A stretch of 64,000 nt of DNA from Dyella tabacisoli (GTDB lineage: Bacteria; Pseudomonadota; Gammaproteobacteria; Xanthomonadales; Rhodanobacteraceae): assembly GCF_003350925.1 (NCBI RefSeq), contig NZ_KZ857173.1, forward strand, positions 434,001 to 498,000, in the 5' to 3' direction. Of the stretch, positions 27,071-35,577 are shown piece after piece. The notes under the pieces are model-generated. The model saw only the letters and a program-made list of their open reading frames with translations. It had not been told where the DNA came from and did no database searches. Within the stretch, counting starts at the first letter, position 1, and every line of letters starts with the position of its first letter. A program made the translations under genes and the position numbers.

Positions 27071-28419
27071 GTCAGCCGCTCCGATACAGTCCGATCTAAT
27101 ACAGATTGATTCAATACCATTTGATCCAATGCTTCCAAGCGCAAGGTCACCGCGCGGCGATGCGCCTCCAACTGCTCCGCAGCAGCCAAGATAGCGGCGC
27201 ATGGGCCAATCGCGCGCAAACCTTCTGCGCTCAGCTCTTGCACCGTGATCTGCTTTTGAAAACTGGCCACCGACACACCGCTATAGCTGCGGGCGTAGCC
27301 GTAAGTCGGCAGCACATGATTGCTGCCGCTGCAGTAGTCCCCCACCGACTCAGGCGTCCAGGCACCCAAAAAAATCGAGCCGGCACTGTCAATGCCGTCA
27401 AGCAATGCGCGCGGTTCGGCCACCTGCAGAATCAAGTGCTCGGGCGCATAGCGGTTACTCACCTCGACCGCCTGTTCCAGCGAATCGACCGCGATCAATC
27501 GGCTCTGCGCCAACGCCTGCAACGCGATCGCACAACGGGGCAATTCGGCGCACTGGCGTTCGACTTCGCCGGCGACCCGATCGAGCATGGCGTACGAAGG
27601 GCTGAGCAAGATCACCTGCGAATCCGGCCCGTGCTCGGCCTGGGAGAGCAGATCGGCGGCGACGAAGACCGGATTCGCCGCCTCATCGGCGATCACCAAT
27701 ACCTCGGATGGGCCTGCCGGCATATCAATCGCGGCGCCCTCGGGGTCGGCCGACACTTGTAGCTTGGCCTCGGTGACCCAGGCGTTGCCGGGGCCGAACA
27801 ATTTGTCGCACTTGGGCACCGAAGCCGTGCCATAGGCCATCGCCGCGATCGCCTGCGCGCCACCAAGCTTGAACACCTTATGCACGCCGGTGATGCGCGC
27901 GACATACAGCACGGCTTCATCGCAGCGGCCATCGGCACGCGCCGGCGAACACAACACCACCTCACGACAACCAGCGATAAGCGCCGGCACGCCGAGCATC
28001 AGCGCAGTCGACGGTAACGGCGCACTGCCTGCCGGCACGTATAAGCCGACTCGCGCAACAGCGCGCAGTACACGCTCCACTCTTACGCCACCGGCCGTTT
28101 CGACGGCGACCGGCTGCGGCGCCGTCGCGCGGTGAAATATCTCGATACGCGCGGCTGCTTCATGGATCGCGGCCTTCAGAGCCGGATCGAGCGCCGCCTC
28201 GGCAGCCGCAAATTCAGCCTCGGTAACCTCGATGGCTTCCAGTACGCAACGATCATATTTCGCACTGAACTCGAACAAGGCTTCATCACCACGCTCGCGT
28301 ACGGTGGCAATAATCTGCTCGACGCTTTGACGCAACGCATCGGCACGCAATTGTGCGGGCCGTGCCAGCGCCGTGCGTCGCGCCTGCTCATCCAATACAT
28401 TCCAATCCAGCCGCTTCAT
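27067..28419 (-). CDS. hisD: Histidinol dehydrogenase
   Basis: NAD- and zinc-dependent enzyme of 450 residues that oxidises histidinol to histidine. Conserved segments are [61 protein letters not shown] and [20 protein letters not shown]. The final 20 residues ([20 protein letters not shown]) are a five-residue repeat from 15-base units and extend past the usual family end. The TGA overlaps the hisC ATG. The start at 28419 lies 78 bases after hisG, and that gap is itself filled by a 15-bp array. Confidence 0.97.
   Translation of the reverse strand: MKRLDWNVLDEQARRTALARPAQLRADALRQSVEQIIATVRERGDEALFEFSAKYDRCVLEAIEVTEAEFAAAEAALDPALKAAIHEAAARIEIFHRATAPQPVAVETAGGVRVERVLRAVARVGLYVPAGSAPLPSTALMLGVPALIAGCREVVLCSPARADGRCDEAVLYVARITGVHKVFKLGGAQAIAAMAYGTASVPKCDKLFGPGNAWVTEAKLQVSADPEGAAIDMPAGPSEVLVIADEAANPVFVAADLLSQAEHGPDSQVILLSPSYAMLDRVAGEVERQCAELPRCAIALQALAQSRLIAVDSLEQAVEVSNRYAPEHLILQVAEPRALLDGIDSAGSIFLGAWTPESVGDYCSGSNHVLPTYGYARSYSGVSVASFQKQITVQELSAEGLRAIGPCAAILAAAEQLEAHRRAVTLRLEALDQMVLNQSVLDRTVSERLT
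27070..27129 (-). repeat. Four-unit 15-bp degenerate tandem array at the hisD/hisC junction
   Basis: Coding-strand units are TTGGATCAAATGGTA, TTGAATCAATCTGTA, TTAGATCGGACTGTA and the decayed TCGGAGCGGCTGACA. The array makes the last 20 hisD codons and contains the hisD stop and the first base of the hisC start. Confidence 0.75.
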
Positions 28420-28442
28420 ACCAACCCGCCTTTCATCTCATG

Positions 28443-28502
28443 CCATCTGCTTTAAACCAGCCTGCCTTAAGCCGACCTGCTTTTACGCGAGCCCGCTCTA
28501 AG
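28443..28502 (-). repeat. Four-unit 15-bp degenerate tandem array in the hisG/hisD gap
   Basis: Plus-strand units are CCATCTGCTTTAAAC, CAGCCTGCCTTAAGC, CGACCTGCTTTTACG and CGAGCCCGCTCTAAG, with another decayed copy at 28421-28442. The array fills the whole gap and covers the hisG stop (28498-28500). Confidence 0.75.
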
Positions 28503-29391
28503 CCAGCATTTTCTCCACCGGCAACACAAACATTTCGCGCGCACCGGCCTTCTTGATCTCTTCCAATTGCCGCCAGCTCACTTCACCTGCGCACAGCGCC
28601 TGCAACATGAGTTGATCGGGCTGACCCGCTACCGATAGCAAGGTCGGCTGCGGGCCGCCGGGCAACAAGCGGGTTACCGCCTCCAAGGTGCTACGCGAGG
28701 TTTGCAACAGCAGCAGGCGTGACTCGCGCACCTGAATCACCCCGTCCAGCCGCTTCAACAGCAGCTCGATCATGTCGCCGCGTTCATCGGTCGGCAGCAC
28801 CTGCGGACCGGCCAGCACCGCTTCGCTCTCCAACAGCACCTCAGCCTCGCGGAGCTGATTGGCCACCAGGGTGCCACCGCTCTGGACCAGGTCGCAGATC
28901 GCATCGGCCGTACCCAGCCGTGGCGCGATCTCGACCGAACCAGCCAGCGTCACCACCCCGGCTTCGATACCGTGTCCACGTAGCCACTGTCCGAGCAAGC
29001 CGGGATATGACGTAGCGATACGGGTTCCAGCCAATTGCTTCGGCTGCTGGTAGTCCAGCTCCTGCGGCACGGCGATAGACAACCGGCAGCGGCCAAATCC
29101 AAGCGGTCGCCATTCGCTCAGCGGCGCCGCGTCCAGACCCGCCGTAAGCTGGTACTCGTTCAGCACATTGCGGCCGACGATGCCCAGATCGCATACGCCT
29201 TGAGCAATCAGCCCTGGAATGTCGTCATCGCGCACCAGCAGTAAATCGACCGGCTCGCCCTCACCGAAGCAAAACAACTTGTCACGACTCTGCCGAAAAC
29301 TGAGGCCGCAACGGTTCAGCAATTCCAGCGCCGGCTCGGTGAGTCGGCCGGACTTCTGCATGGCAATACGCAAACGATCGCGGGGCTTCAT
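28498..29391 (-). CDS. hisG: ATP phosphoribosyltransferase (long form)
   Basis: First and feedback-controlled enzyme of histidine synthesis, 297 residues. The length matches the long HisG form that carries its own C-terminal ACT-like regulatory domain, so no HisZ is required. Conserved parts are LRIAMQKSGRL, VDLLLVRDDDIP, CDLGIVGRNVLNEY, IATSYPG, GSVEIAPRLGTADAICDLV and ESEAVLAG. The start overlaps the stop of the TrpR-like gene (ATGA), so both come from one message. The stop lies in a 15-bp repeat array. Confidence 0.96.
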   Translation of the reverse strand: MKPRDRLRIAMQKSGRLTEPALELLNRCGLSFRQSRDKLFCFGEGEPVDLLLVRDDDIPGLIAQGVCDLGIVGRNVLNEYQLTAGLDAAPLSEWRPLGFGRCRLSIAVPQELDYQQPKQLAGTRIATSYPGLLGQWLRGHGIEAGVVTLAGSVEIAPRLGTADAICDLVQSGGTLVANQLREAEVLLESEAVLAGPQVLPTDERGDMIELLLKRLDGVIQVRESRLLLLQTSRSTLEAVTRLLPGGPQPTLLSVAGQPDQLMLQALCAGEVSWRQLEEIKKAGAREMFVLPVEKMLA

Positions 29392-29726
29392 GCCAACACC
29401 TTCTTCGCTTTGGTTTTCTTGCTGCGCGAGGCATGCGCAGCCGCAGCCAGATAGCCGCCACTGCCCTGATTGAGATAACGCGCGACGCGGCCGATGGTGG
29501 TGATGCTCACCGCCGTGCGCTCGTGAATCTCGCGATAAGACACACCATCGAGCAGATACGGCACCACCCGCCAGCGGTCTATCAGCACTTCTAGCTCAGC
29601 GGGAGTGCACAAATCGTGCAAGAAGGCCGCCATCTCATCGGCATTTTTCAGCGACAGCAACGCCTCGCAAAGGCTTAGCTCGGCGGACTCGGTGGGGGTC
29701 TCGGGGTCTAGCGATCGACGCTTCAT
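29388..29726 (-). CDS. TrpR/YerC-family regulator heading the his operon
   Basis: Small DNA-binding protein of 112 residues with the TrpR-like helical fold: LCTPAELEVLIDRWRVVPYLLDG, then a helix-turn-helix SYREIHERTAVSITTIGRVARYL. The C-terminus is a basic tail (SRSKKTKAKK). TrpR-type proteins placed at the head of his operons are proposed histidine repressors in xanthomonads (HisR, from regulon comparisons as I recall). Here a palindrome sits directly on its start, which fits autoregulation of the whole operon. There is no ribosome site before the ATG, so initiation depends on a short leader. The stop overlaps hisG. Confidence 0.85.
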   Translation of the reverse strand: MKRRSLDPETPTESAELSLCEALLSLKNADEMAAFLHDLCTPAELEVLIDRWRVVPYLLDGVSYREIHERTAVSITTIGRVARYLNQGSGGYLAAAAHASRSKKTKAKKVLA

Positions 29727-29743
29727 AATGTGTTAACGCATTA
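29726..29743 (-). promoter_or_regulatory. Palindromic operator at the his operon start
   Basis: An 18-base near-perfect palindrome, TAATGTGTTAACGCATTA on the plus strand (one mismatched pair), touches the first base of the regulator ATG and lies at about +8 to +25 from the predicted start site. Its place and symmetry suit the TrpR-like repressor encoded next to it. Confidence 0.7.
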
Positions 29744-29757
29744 ATACAGTGGATCGC

Positions 29758-29786
29758 ATCATACGCAGGTCATCGCGCCGCAGCAA
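29758..29786 (-). promoter_or_regulatory. Sigma-70 promoter of the his operon
   Basis: On the minus strand TTGCTG (29786-29781), a 17-base spacer and TATGAT (29763-29758). Transcription would start near 29751, about 25 bases before the regulator ATG, leaving a very short leader that holds the operator. Confidence 0.75.
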
Positions 29787-29817
29787 GCGGCAATCCGCGC
29801 CCTCTCAGGCCATGTTT

Positions 29818-29843
29818 AGCGGCCGGCTACCGGCCCGGCCGCT
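29818..29843. terminator. Hairpin between the his operon promoter and the DUF998 gene
   Basis: Perfect 9-bp stem AGCGGCCGG/CCGGCCGCT with an 8-base loop. It could end transcription from the DUF998 gene, 80 bases upstream on the same strand, but no T-run follows. Confidence 0.4.
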
Positions 29844-29923
29844 TGCCGCGCGCGTGGATCGCCCCGGATGAACAGGCTCGATTCACGTCGTTATGCGCGC
29901 CACGCGGCTATCAAAGGCGTTGG

Positions 29924-30565
29924 CTACTTGATGCTGGCTCGCGAAGCCGTCGAGGTAACGCGCAGCATTTGGCACGCAGCCCAACCCAGCCATAGCAGGA
30001 TCAGCACAATCAGCAGCTTCTGCACCAGCCCACGTGGCAGGCGGTGGTCCAGTATCTGTAGCCACAACGCCGCTGTCGCCAGCCAGGCCAGCACGACACC
30101 CAGGGGACCTCCCTGATGCAAGCGCGGATCACGCCGCCAACGCGCCGACAACAGCAACATACCGAAGCTAAGGCAGAGGAAGGTCGTCTGCGCGGCCAGC
30201 CCATGAATCAACCTGGCGAGATTCTCATGCGGGGTCCCCGCAAAAGATACGGTTGCCGCCACCGGCGACAGCGACACCCCGGCCACCACGAACAACACCG
30301 CGGCGAGCGCGCTGCGCTTTTCGATTGAAGTGACCTGATACCCCGCCCACGCAAAACCGATCAATACAGGGGTCATCAGGTAATACACCGAACGGACATA
30401 TACGCCGCCAGGCCCGTCGAGATAAGCACTCAACGGGATCGCGATCGGATCGAGGTCATATCGTATGAACTGTGCGGCACCACAGACCAAGGCGAAGGCG
30501 ATAACTGCCAATACCTGCAGCCACGCTATCGATCGAACCGTCTGAGCAGGGTGATTCATCAGCAT
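29924..30565 (-). CDS. DUF998 integral membrane protein
   Basis: A 213-residue membrane protein with about six hydrophobic segments (for example VLAVIAFALVCGAAQFI, YYLMTPVLIGFAWAGY, ALAAVLFVVAGVSLSP, VLAWLATAALWLQIL, LLIVLILLWLGWAA). The pattern and the HENLARLIHGLAAQTTFL loop fit DUF998, whose function is not known. Start ATG 30565 or ATG 30559 (MNHPAQ) cannot be separated. It stands alone between the his operon and hutH, all on the minus strand. Confidence 0.75.
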   Translation of the reverse strand: MLMNHPAQTVRSIAWLQVLAVIAFALVCGAAQFIRYDLDPIAIPLSAYLDGPGGVYVRSVYYLMTPVLIGFAWAGYQVTSIEKRSALAAVLFVVAGVSLSPVAATVSFAGTPHENLARLIHGLAAQTTFLCLSFGMLLLSARWRRDPRLHQGGPLGVVLAWLATAALWLQILDHRLPRGLVQKLLIVLILLWLGWAACQMLRVTSTASRASIK

Positions 30566-30651
30566 CGATCTAGACCTACTTCACGTTAGCGACCGGCATC
30601 AGTGTGCCGGAAAAACGTGAAGGCTTGTCGCAAGAACAGACCCCCTCCCAG

Positions 30652-30675
30652 CCTCCCCCTACGAGTAGGGGGAGG
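30652..30675. repeat. REP-like C/G-rich hairpin
   Basis: CCTCCCCCTA and TAGGGGGAGG form a perfect 10-bp stem around CGAG, flanked by CCCTCCCAG and GGGGCAAAAG. This CCTCCCCC...GGGGGAGG layout is like short intergenic repeats scattered in many GC-rich proteobacterial genomes. With one copy in the window, family membership is inference. It may also terminate hutH. Confidence 0.55.
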
Positions 30676-30811
30676 GGCAAAAGTGCAGCGCTCGCTGTTT
30701 TTGACAGGGCGACGCACTGGGGTGGCTTTCTCCGTTGGTTACAGCATCAAGAGAAAGTGACTCGGACCCCGGCAGGGGCTCGAAAGCGCGCTACAGGCGA
30801 ACCAGCCCCTC

Positions 30812-32692
30812 TTACAAAACCCGATCCCGCACCAACTCACAAACCCTACGCACATCACCGTCCATCGCACGATCACGCGACATAAAACCAATATGCTCCC
30901 GCAACACCGCATGCGCCGTCCGCACCGAAGCACCGGCATGGAAATCACCCACATGTGCGAGCGCGGCCATAAGCTGCTTCACCTCATCGGCAAACTGCGC
31001 ATAGTGCGGGTGATCCTCACGCGGTGCATTGGCGATCTTGCCGGCCAGCGCCCGCCAATCGCCACGTGCGGCAAGCCGGCGTGCGGTATTGAGCATGGCC
31101 TGGCGGAAATCCAGCGCCTGCGCCGCGGTGTAAAGCTCCAGCGCAAGCACGTGGCTCAGGTCTTCCATCATTTCCAGCACATGACGCGCTTCGTTCGCAC
31201 CCATCGACACATGGTCTTCGGCATTCGCGCTGGTCGGCACCGAATAGACGCTGGCCGGGTGAGCACGGGTGGCGAGGTCGTTGACCAGGGCCGCGGCGGT
31301 GTACTGCACAATCATGAAACCGGAGTCAGTGCCATCCTCATTGCCGGTGAGGAAACCCGGCAAGCCGTCATTGGTCGCCGGATCGACCAGCTTGTTCAAA
31401 CGACGCTCAGAGATCGAAGCCAGCACCGGGATCGCAGCCTTGACGTAGCTCATCGCCAGGGCCAACGGCATGCCATGGAAATGACCCGCCGAAATCACCT
31501 GCTCTTCAATAAATTGCGCGCCCTCGGCATTCGGGAAAATCAGCGGATTATCAGTAACTGCATTCAACTCGATATCGAACACTCGGCACGCTTGCGCCCA
31601 GGCATCACGTACCGCGCCATGCACTTGCGGCATGCAGCGCAGGCAATACGCATCCTGCGGCTGATGCTTCTTGCCGCCACGGAATGGCAGAAAACGCGCA
31701 TAAAACGCTTCGCGGCCGTGACGCTGATTGGCCGGCACCCAATCCCAGCCGATGTCGAAGGTCAGCGCCTGATCTTCCGGCGTGGCCCAGGCTTCGGCCG
31801 TCCATGACTTGAAACGCGGGACCAGGTGGTAAGGAATGTCGACAAGAGTGCTGTCCACGAGTAACTCGCGCACATGCGCCGCTGTTTCGACCTGCCCAGG
31901 ATGGGGACGCAACGCATGCACTTCAGGGCGTAATGCACCACTGCGGCCAGCGAACGCATCGAGTGTCATCGAGGCGGCGAGATCGGCCGTATCCAGCAAA
32001 TGCTCAAGCATATCCAGCGCTAATACACCGGTGGCCAGCATTTGCGCCGTACCGTTGTTGAGCGCAAGGCCTTCTTTGAAAGACAAGCGGATCGGCGCAA
32101 GACCCGCCCGCTGCAACGCTTCGCCACCGGGCAAACGCTCGCCCTTATAAAACGCTTCGCCGCCACCGAGCAGCACGATAGCCAGATGCGAGAGCGGCGC
32201 CAGATCGCCGCTGGCGCCGACCGAGCCTTTCTCCGGCACCACCGGCACCACGCCGCTGTTGAGCATGGCGGTGAGTGCCTGCAAAGTCTCGACCCGGATA
32301 CCGGAATGGCCGCGCATCAAGGTATTGATGCGGATGACCAACATCGCTCGCACCACTTCGGCGGAGAACGGCTTGCCTACGCATACCGCGTGCGTGGTAA
32401 TCAGATTGTGCTGCAACTCCTCCAGCAGCGAACCTTCCGACTTGACGTTGTTGCCGCCCGGCAGCTCATCGCGCAGGCGGTGCGCGCCCAGCAATTTGTC
32501 GGCGTTGCTGCCGAAGCCGGTGGTGACGCCATACGTCGGCTCGCCGCAACTCACCTTCTCGGCCAGAAAATCGGCAGCGCGCTGTACGTGCGTTAGCTGC
32601 GCCTGATCCAGCTCCACGCTAGCACCCAACCGAGCTACGGCAACGAGCTGCTCACGCGTAAGGCTATTGCCATCCAAAAGCACCTTAGACAT
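30812..32692 (-). CDS. hutH: Histidine ammonia-lyase-type aromatic amino-acid lyase, enlarged form
   Basis: Cytoplasmic MIO-dependent lyase that would convert histidine to urocanate. The MIO tripeptide A160-S161-G162 lies in GSVGASGDLAPLSHL, the catalytic tyrosine is Y54 in TYGVTTGFG, and NNGTAQM, RPHPGQ and DAYCLRCMPQVHG are all present. The selectivity position reads T100-H101, like the Ser-His of histidine lyases rather than the His-Leu of tyrosine lyases. At 626 residues it exceeds usual HutH (about 510). A segment of about 60 extra residues (near 290-350, rich in W, R and K) precedes DAYCLRCMPQ, and the C-terminal part is longer too. No hutU, hutI or hutG is nearby. GAGGT precedes the ATG. 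Substrate identity is likely but not proved. Confidence 0.85.
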   Translation of the reverse strand: MSKVLLDGNSLTREQLVAVARLGASVELDQAQLTHVQRAADFLAEKVSCGEPTYGVTTGFGSNADKLLGAHRLRDELPGGNNVKSEGSLLEELQHNLITTHAVCVGKPFSAEVVRAMLVIRINTLMRGHSGIRVETLQALTAMLNSGVVPVVPEKGSVGASGDLAPLSHLAIVLLGGGEAFYKGERLPGGEALQRAGLAPIRLSFKEGLALNNGTAQMLATGVLALDMLEHLLDTADLAASMTLDAFAGRSGALRPEVHALRPHPGQVETAAHVRELLVDSTLVDIPYHLVPRFKSWTAEAWATPEDQALTFDIGWDWVPANQRHGREAFYARFLPFRGGKKHQPQDAYCLRCMPQVHGAVRDAWAQACRVFDIELNAVTDNPLIFPNAEGAQFIEEQVISAGHFHGMPLALAMSYVKAAIPVLASISERRLNKLVDPATNDGLPGFLTGNEDGTDSGFMIVQYTAAALVNDLATRAHPASVYSVPTSANAEDHVSMGANEARHVLEMMEDLSHVLALELYTAAQALDFRQAMLNTARRLAARGDWRALAGKIANAPREDHPHYAQFADEVKQLMAALAHVGDFHAGASVRTAHAVLREHIGFMSRDRAMDGDVRRVCELVRDRVL

Positions 32693-32703
32693 ACATTACC
32701 TCT

Positions 32704-32994
32704 TCAAGATTGGCAGGTCAGTTCAATGCTGGAAACCGTCCCCATGCAGTCACCGATGACTTCACGGTGCGTGTCTGGCTGGGTGTCGAAGCGATAACCC
32801 GCCGGACAGAGCTTTTCAGCCCGGCGGGTCAATTCATGCATTACTAATCGATCAGGATCGCCACTGCGACAAGCGGAAAAGTCGATGCGATAGCGCTCAC
32901 CATCAAGCTTGCTGGACGTCACGTGGACGAAAGAAGCACAGCCACTGGTCAGTGCCAACACGGCGGTTGCAACGACATAACCCACGCTACGCAT
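32704..32994 (-). CDS. Small putative lipoprotein
   Basis: A 96-residue protein with a lipoprotein signal: a hydrophobic stretch then the lipobox LTSG-C19. The mature part (about 77 residues) has three further cysteines and no domain I recognise (FVHVTSSKLDGERYRIDF, ELTRRAEKLCPAGYRFD). It is set between hisS (stop 12 bases... start gap 11) and hutH (gap 11) on the same strand and may be cotranscribed. Function unknown. Confidence 0.7.
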   Translation of the reverse strand: MRSVGYVVATAVLALTSGCASFVHVTSSKLDGERYRIDFSACRSGDPDRLVMHELTRRAEKLCPAGYRFDTQPDTHREVIGDCMGTVSSIELTCQS

Positions 32995-33005
32995 GAGTTA
33001 TCCGA

Positions 33006-34379
33006 TCAACCCATGGCCTGCTGCTGCTCAAGCTCCACCCGCAAGGCCTTGATAAGCTCGCTACGCGCGACTTCAAACTGATCTTCGCGGCGCAGATCCT
33101 TCACTGTGACCATGCCCTTGGCGATTTCGTTTTCGCCCAGCACGATCACAAAGCGGATGCCGGCGCGGTCGGCGTACTTGAATTGCTTGCCCAGCTTGCT
33201 GCCTTCGAGCACGACCTCAGTGGCAATACCTGCGCCACGCAACTCATTGGCCAACTCCAGATAGGCCGGGATATGTGCCGAGTCCATCTGCGTCACCAGC
33301 ACATCCACCGTGCTATTTGCCGTGCTCACCAAACCCGCGTCGCGGAGCTGCCAGTACAAGCGCGTCAGACCGATTGAAATACCTACGCCGGGCAAATGCG
33401 ATTTGGTGTACTGACCCGCGAGATTTTCGTAGCGACCGCCCGAGCAGATCGAGCCGATCTGCGGGTGATCGTTGAGGGTAGTCTCGTAGACCGTACCCGT
33501 GTAGTAGTCGAGACCGCGGGCGATCGACAAGTTCAGCGCGTAATACGCCTCCGGCACACCAAAGGCATGGATCAAGCCCAAGACCTCTTTCAATTCGGCC
33601 CGACCCTGCTCCATCGACTCCGGGCCTGCGCCCAGCGCATCGAGCTTGTCATAGGCGTCTTGCAGCGAGGTGGAGCGCACCTGCACGAAACCGAGAATCT
33701 TCTCGACCACGTCGACACTCAGGCCAAAGGCGGCGCCGGTAAGCACCTCGCGCACACTGTCCGCGCCGCGCTTATCGAGCTTATCCACTTCGCGCAGCAC
33801 CAGGGTCTGCTGCTCGCCGTCGACCACACCGAGGCTTTCGAAGAACCCGCGCAACAGCTTGCGGTTGTTGAGCTGGATCGTGAAGGCACCGATATTCAGC
33901 TCGCGGAACACGCTATAGATCACCGCCGGCACTTCGGCGTCGTAGCGCACCGACAGGCTGTCTTTGCCGATCACGTCGATATCGCACTGGTAGAACTCGC
34001 GGAAACGACCGCGCTGGGCGCGCTCGCCGCGATAGACACGCTGCATCTGATAACGGCGGAACGGGAACGAGAGATCATGCTCATGCTCGGCGACATAGCG
34101 CGCCAGCGGCACCGTGAGATCGAAGCGCAGCGCCAGGTCAGGCTTCTCACCCTGCTCCAGCGAGCCGGTGGACTGCACGAAATACACCTGCCGCTCGGTC
34201 TCGCCGCCGGTCTTGGTCAGCAACACATCGGAAAATTCGATTACCGGCGTCTCCACCGGCAGAAACCCGAAGCGCTCGTAATTACGACGAATCACGTCGA
34301 GCATGCGCTGAAACGCGATCTGGTCCAGGGGTAGCAATTCGAGTACACCGGGCATGGTGCGGGCCGGGGTGAGCGCCAT
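33006..34379 (-). CDS. hisS: Histidyl-tRNA synthetase
   Basis: Class II aminoacyl-tRNA synthetase of 457 residues that charges tRNA-His. Motif 2 is [31 protein letters not shown], shown here in part as [18 protein letters not shown]. The histidine-binding segments are [13 protein letters not shown] and [11 protein letters not shown]. The C-terminal anticodon-binding domain (about 350-450) ends with [11 protein letters not shown]. Xanthomonad-type enzymes share this length. It lies upstream of the small lipoprotein gene and hutH on the same strand. Confidence 0.96.
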   Translation of the reverse strand: MALTPARTMPGVLELLPLDQIAFQRMLDVIRRNYERFGFLPVETPVIEFSDVLLTKTGGETERQVYFVQSTGSLEQGEKPDLALRFDLTVPLARYVAEHEHDLSFPFRRYQMQRVYRGERAQRGRFREFYQCDIDVIGKDSLSVRYDAEVPAVIYSVFRELNIGAFTIQLNNRKLLRGFFESLGVVDGEQQTLVLREVDKLDKRGADSVREVLTGAAFGLSVDVVEKILGFVQVRSTSLQDAYDKLDALGAGPESMEQGRAELKEVLGLIHAFGVPEAYYALNLSIARGLDYYTGTVYETTLNDHPQIGSICSGGRYENLAGQYTKSHLPGVGISIGLTRLYWQLRDAGLVSTANSTVDVLVTQMDSAHIPAYLELANELRGAGIATEVVLEGSKLGKQFKYADRAGIRFVIVLGENEIAKGMVTVKDLRREDQFEVARSELIKALRVELEQQQAMG

Positions 34380-34543
34380 GAAATCCTCTCAAACGGATGG
34401 GGATGAGCGTCGCGCGACAAGCCGCGGACAGCAGCCGCATAGGTTAACAGAAGGCCAGACCGGCCTTGGAGCGTTCACAGAACAAGAATTCATCGCCAGC
34501 AGTTGCCAAGGCCGCCAACCGCCATTAAGATACGCGGCTCCCA

Positions 34544-34620
<77 letters not shown>

Positions 34621-34630
34621 AAATTCGATG

Positions 34631-34658
34631 AAAAAGCCGGCCACGCGCCGGCTTTTTT
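34631..34658 (+). terminator. Rho-independent terminator after tRNA-Pro
   Basis: AAAAAGCCGGC and GCCGGCTTTTT pair around a CACGC loop, with a six-T run. The symmetric A and T ends make it usable for the opposite DUF455 gene as well. Confidence 0.9.
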
Positions 34659-34714
34659 GTATCCGCCAGATTTGTATCCGCTAGAAATACGCGCCAGAGA
34701 CGCGCTAGAGCGCC
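34656..34714. repeat. 15-bp tandem array across the DUF455 stop
   Basis: TTTGTATCCGCCAGA and TTTGTATCCGCTAGA are adjacent, 14 of 15 bases alike. Shorter decayed copies ending CGCCAGA and CGCTAGA follow up to 34714, so the DUF455 stop codon (34705-34707) is inside the array. The first unit begins in the terminator T-run. Confidence 0.75.
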
Positions 34715-35514
34715 AGCATGGTCAGCCGGTCAAGCTCTTCTTCGTCGAAGCCCGCCTCGATACGCGCAGGCCGATTGAACGGACCGCGCAGGGTGCGCCC
34801 CATATAGTCGCGCAGCAGGTCGAGAAAGGTTTCGCGCGGATCGAGACCATCACGCTCGCAGCACCAGCGAAACCATCGCGTACCGGCGGCTACGTGAGCC
34901 ACTTCTTCGCGCAGAATCACTTCGAGTATGGCGATGGTGCCTTCGTCGCCGACGCAACGCAGGCGCTCGATCATCCCCGGCGTGACATCCAGGCCTCGCG
35001 CCTCCAGCACTCGCGGCACCAGCGCCATGCGCGCAGTGTCGTAGAGCGCGGTTTTCTCGGCCATCTCCCACAAACCGTTATGCGCGTCGAAGTCACCGTA
35101 GACATGGCCCAATTCGGCGAGACGCCCGGTCAGCAAGGCGAAATGCCGTGCCTCGTCATGCGCACAGCCGGCCCAGTCGCGGTAATAGGCGCCGGGCTTG
35201 TCGCGGAAACGATAAACCGCATCCCAGGCCAGGTTGATCGCGTTGAACTCGATATGCGCTACCGCATGCACCAAGCCCGCCCGGCCCTCTGCCGAGCCAA
35301 GACCACGATGCGGCACCTGCCGCTGTGGCACCAGATGCGGGCGCTCCGGCCGACCGGGCGAACCGATGGGTTCGGGTGGCGGTGAATTCGGGTCGGGCTG
35401 AAGCTCACCGGCTTGCAAGGCTTGCCAGGTGGCATGCGTCAAACGCAGCTTTTCGGCCGGGTCGGTGGCATCCAGGCAGCGTTTAGCCGCGGCGTGAAGG
35501 TCTTGCGTGCTCAA
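34705..35514 (-). CDS. DUF455 ferritin-like protein
   Basis: A 269-residue protein of the ferritin-like DUF455 family. The helical core has carboxylate/histidine metal-site motifs: AHIEFNAINLAWD, CAHDEARHFALL and ILREEVAHVAAG (E-x2-H type pairs), as in di-iron proteins. The reaction is unknown. No ATG lies at the N-terminus. A TTG at 35514 is chosen because AGGAG stands 7 bases upstream, and another TTG at 35547 would add 11 residues. It follows purF on the same strand after a hairpin. Confidence 0.85.
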   Translation of the reverse strand: MSTQDLHAAAKRCLDATDPAEKLRLTHATWQALQAGELQPDPNSPPPEPIGSPGRPERPHLVPQRQVPHRGLGSAEGRAGLVHAVAHIEFNAINLAWDAVYRFRDKPGAYYRDWAGCAHDEARHFALLTGRLAELGHVYGDFDAHNGLWEMAEKTALYDTARMALVPRVLEARGLDVTPGMIERLRCVGDEGTIAILEVILREEVAHVAAGTRWFRWCCERDGLDPRETFLDLLRDYMGRTLRGPFNRPARIEAGFDEEELDRLTMLAL

Positions 35515-35547
35515 ACGTCCTCTCCTGTTTGCAGGGAGGACGCCCAA

Positions 35548-35571
35548 CCATCCCCTGCGTACAGGGGATGG
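35548..35571 (-). terminator. Hairpin between purF and the DUF455 gene
   Basis: Perfect 10-bp stem CCATCCCCTG/CAGGGGATGG with a 4-base loop, starting 6 bases after the purF stop codon and about 35 bases before the DUF455 TTG. No T-run. It may attenuate read-through or restrict translation of the downstream gene. Confidence 0.45.
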
Positions 35572-35577
35572 AACGGA

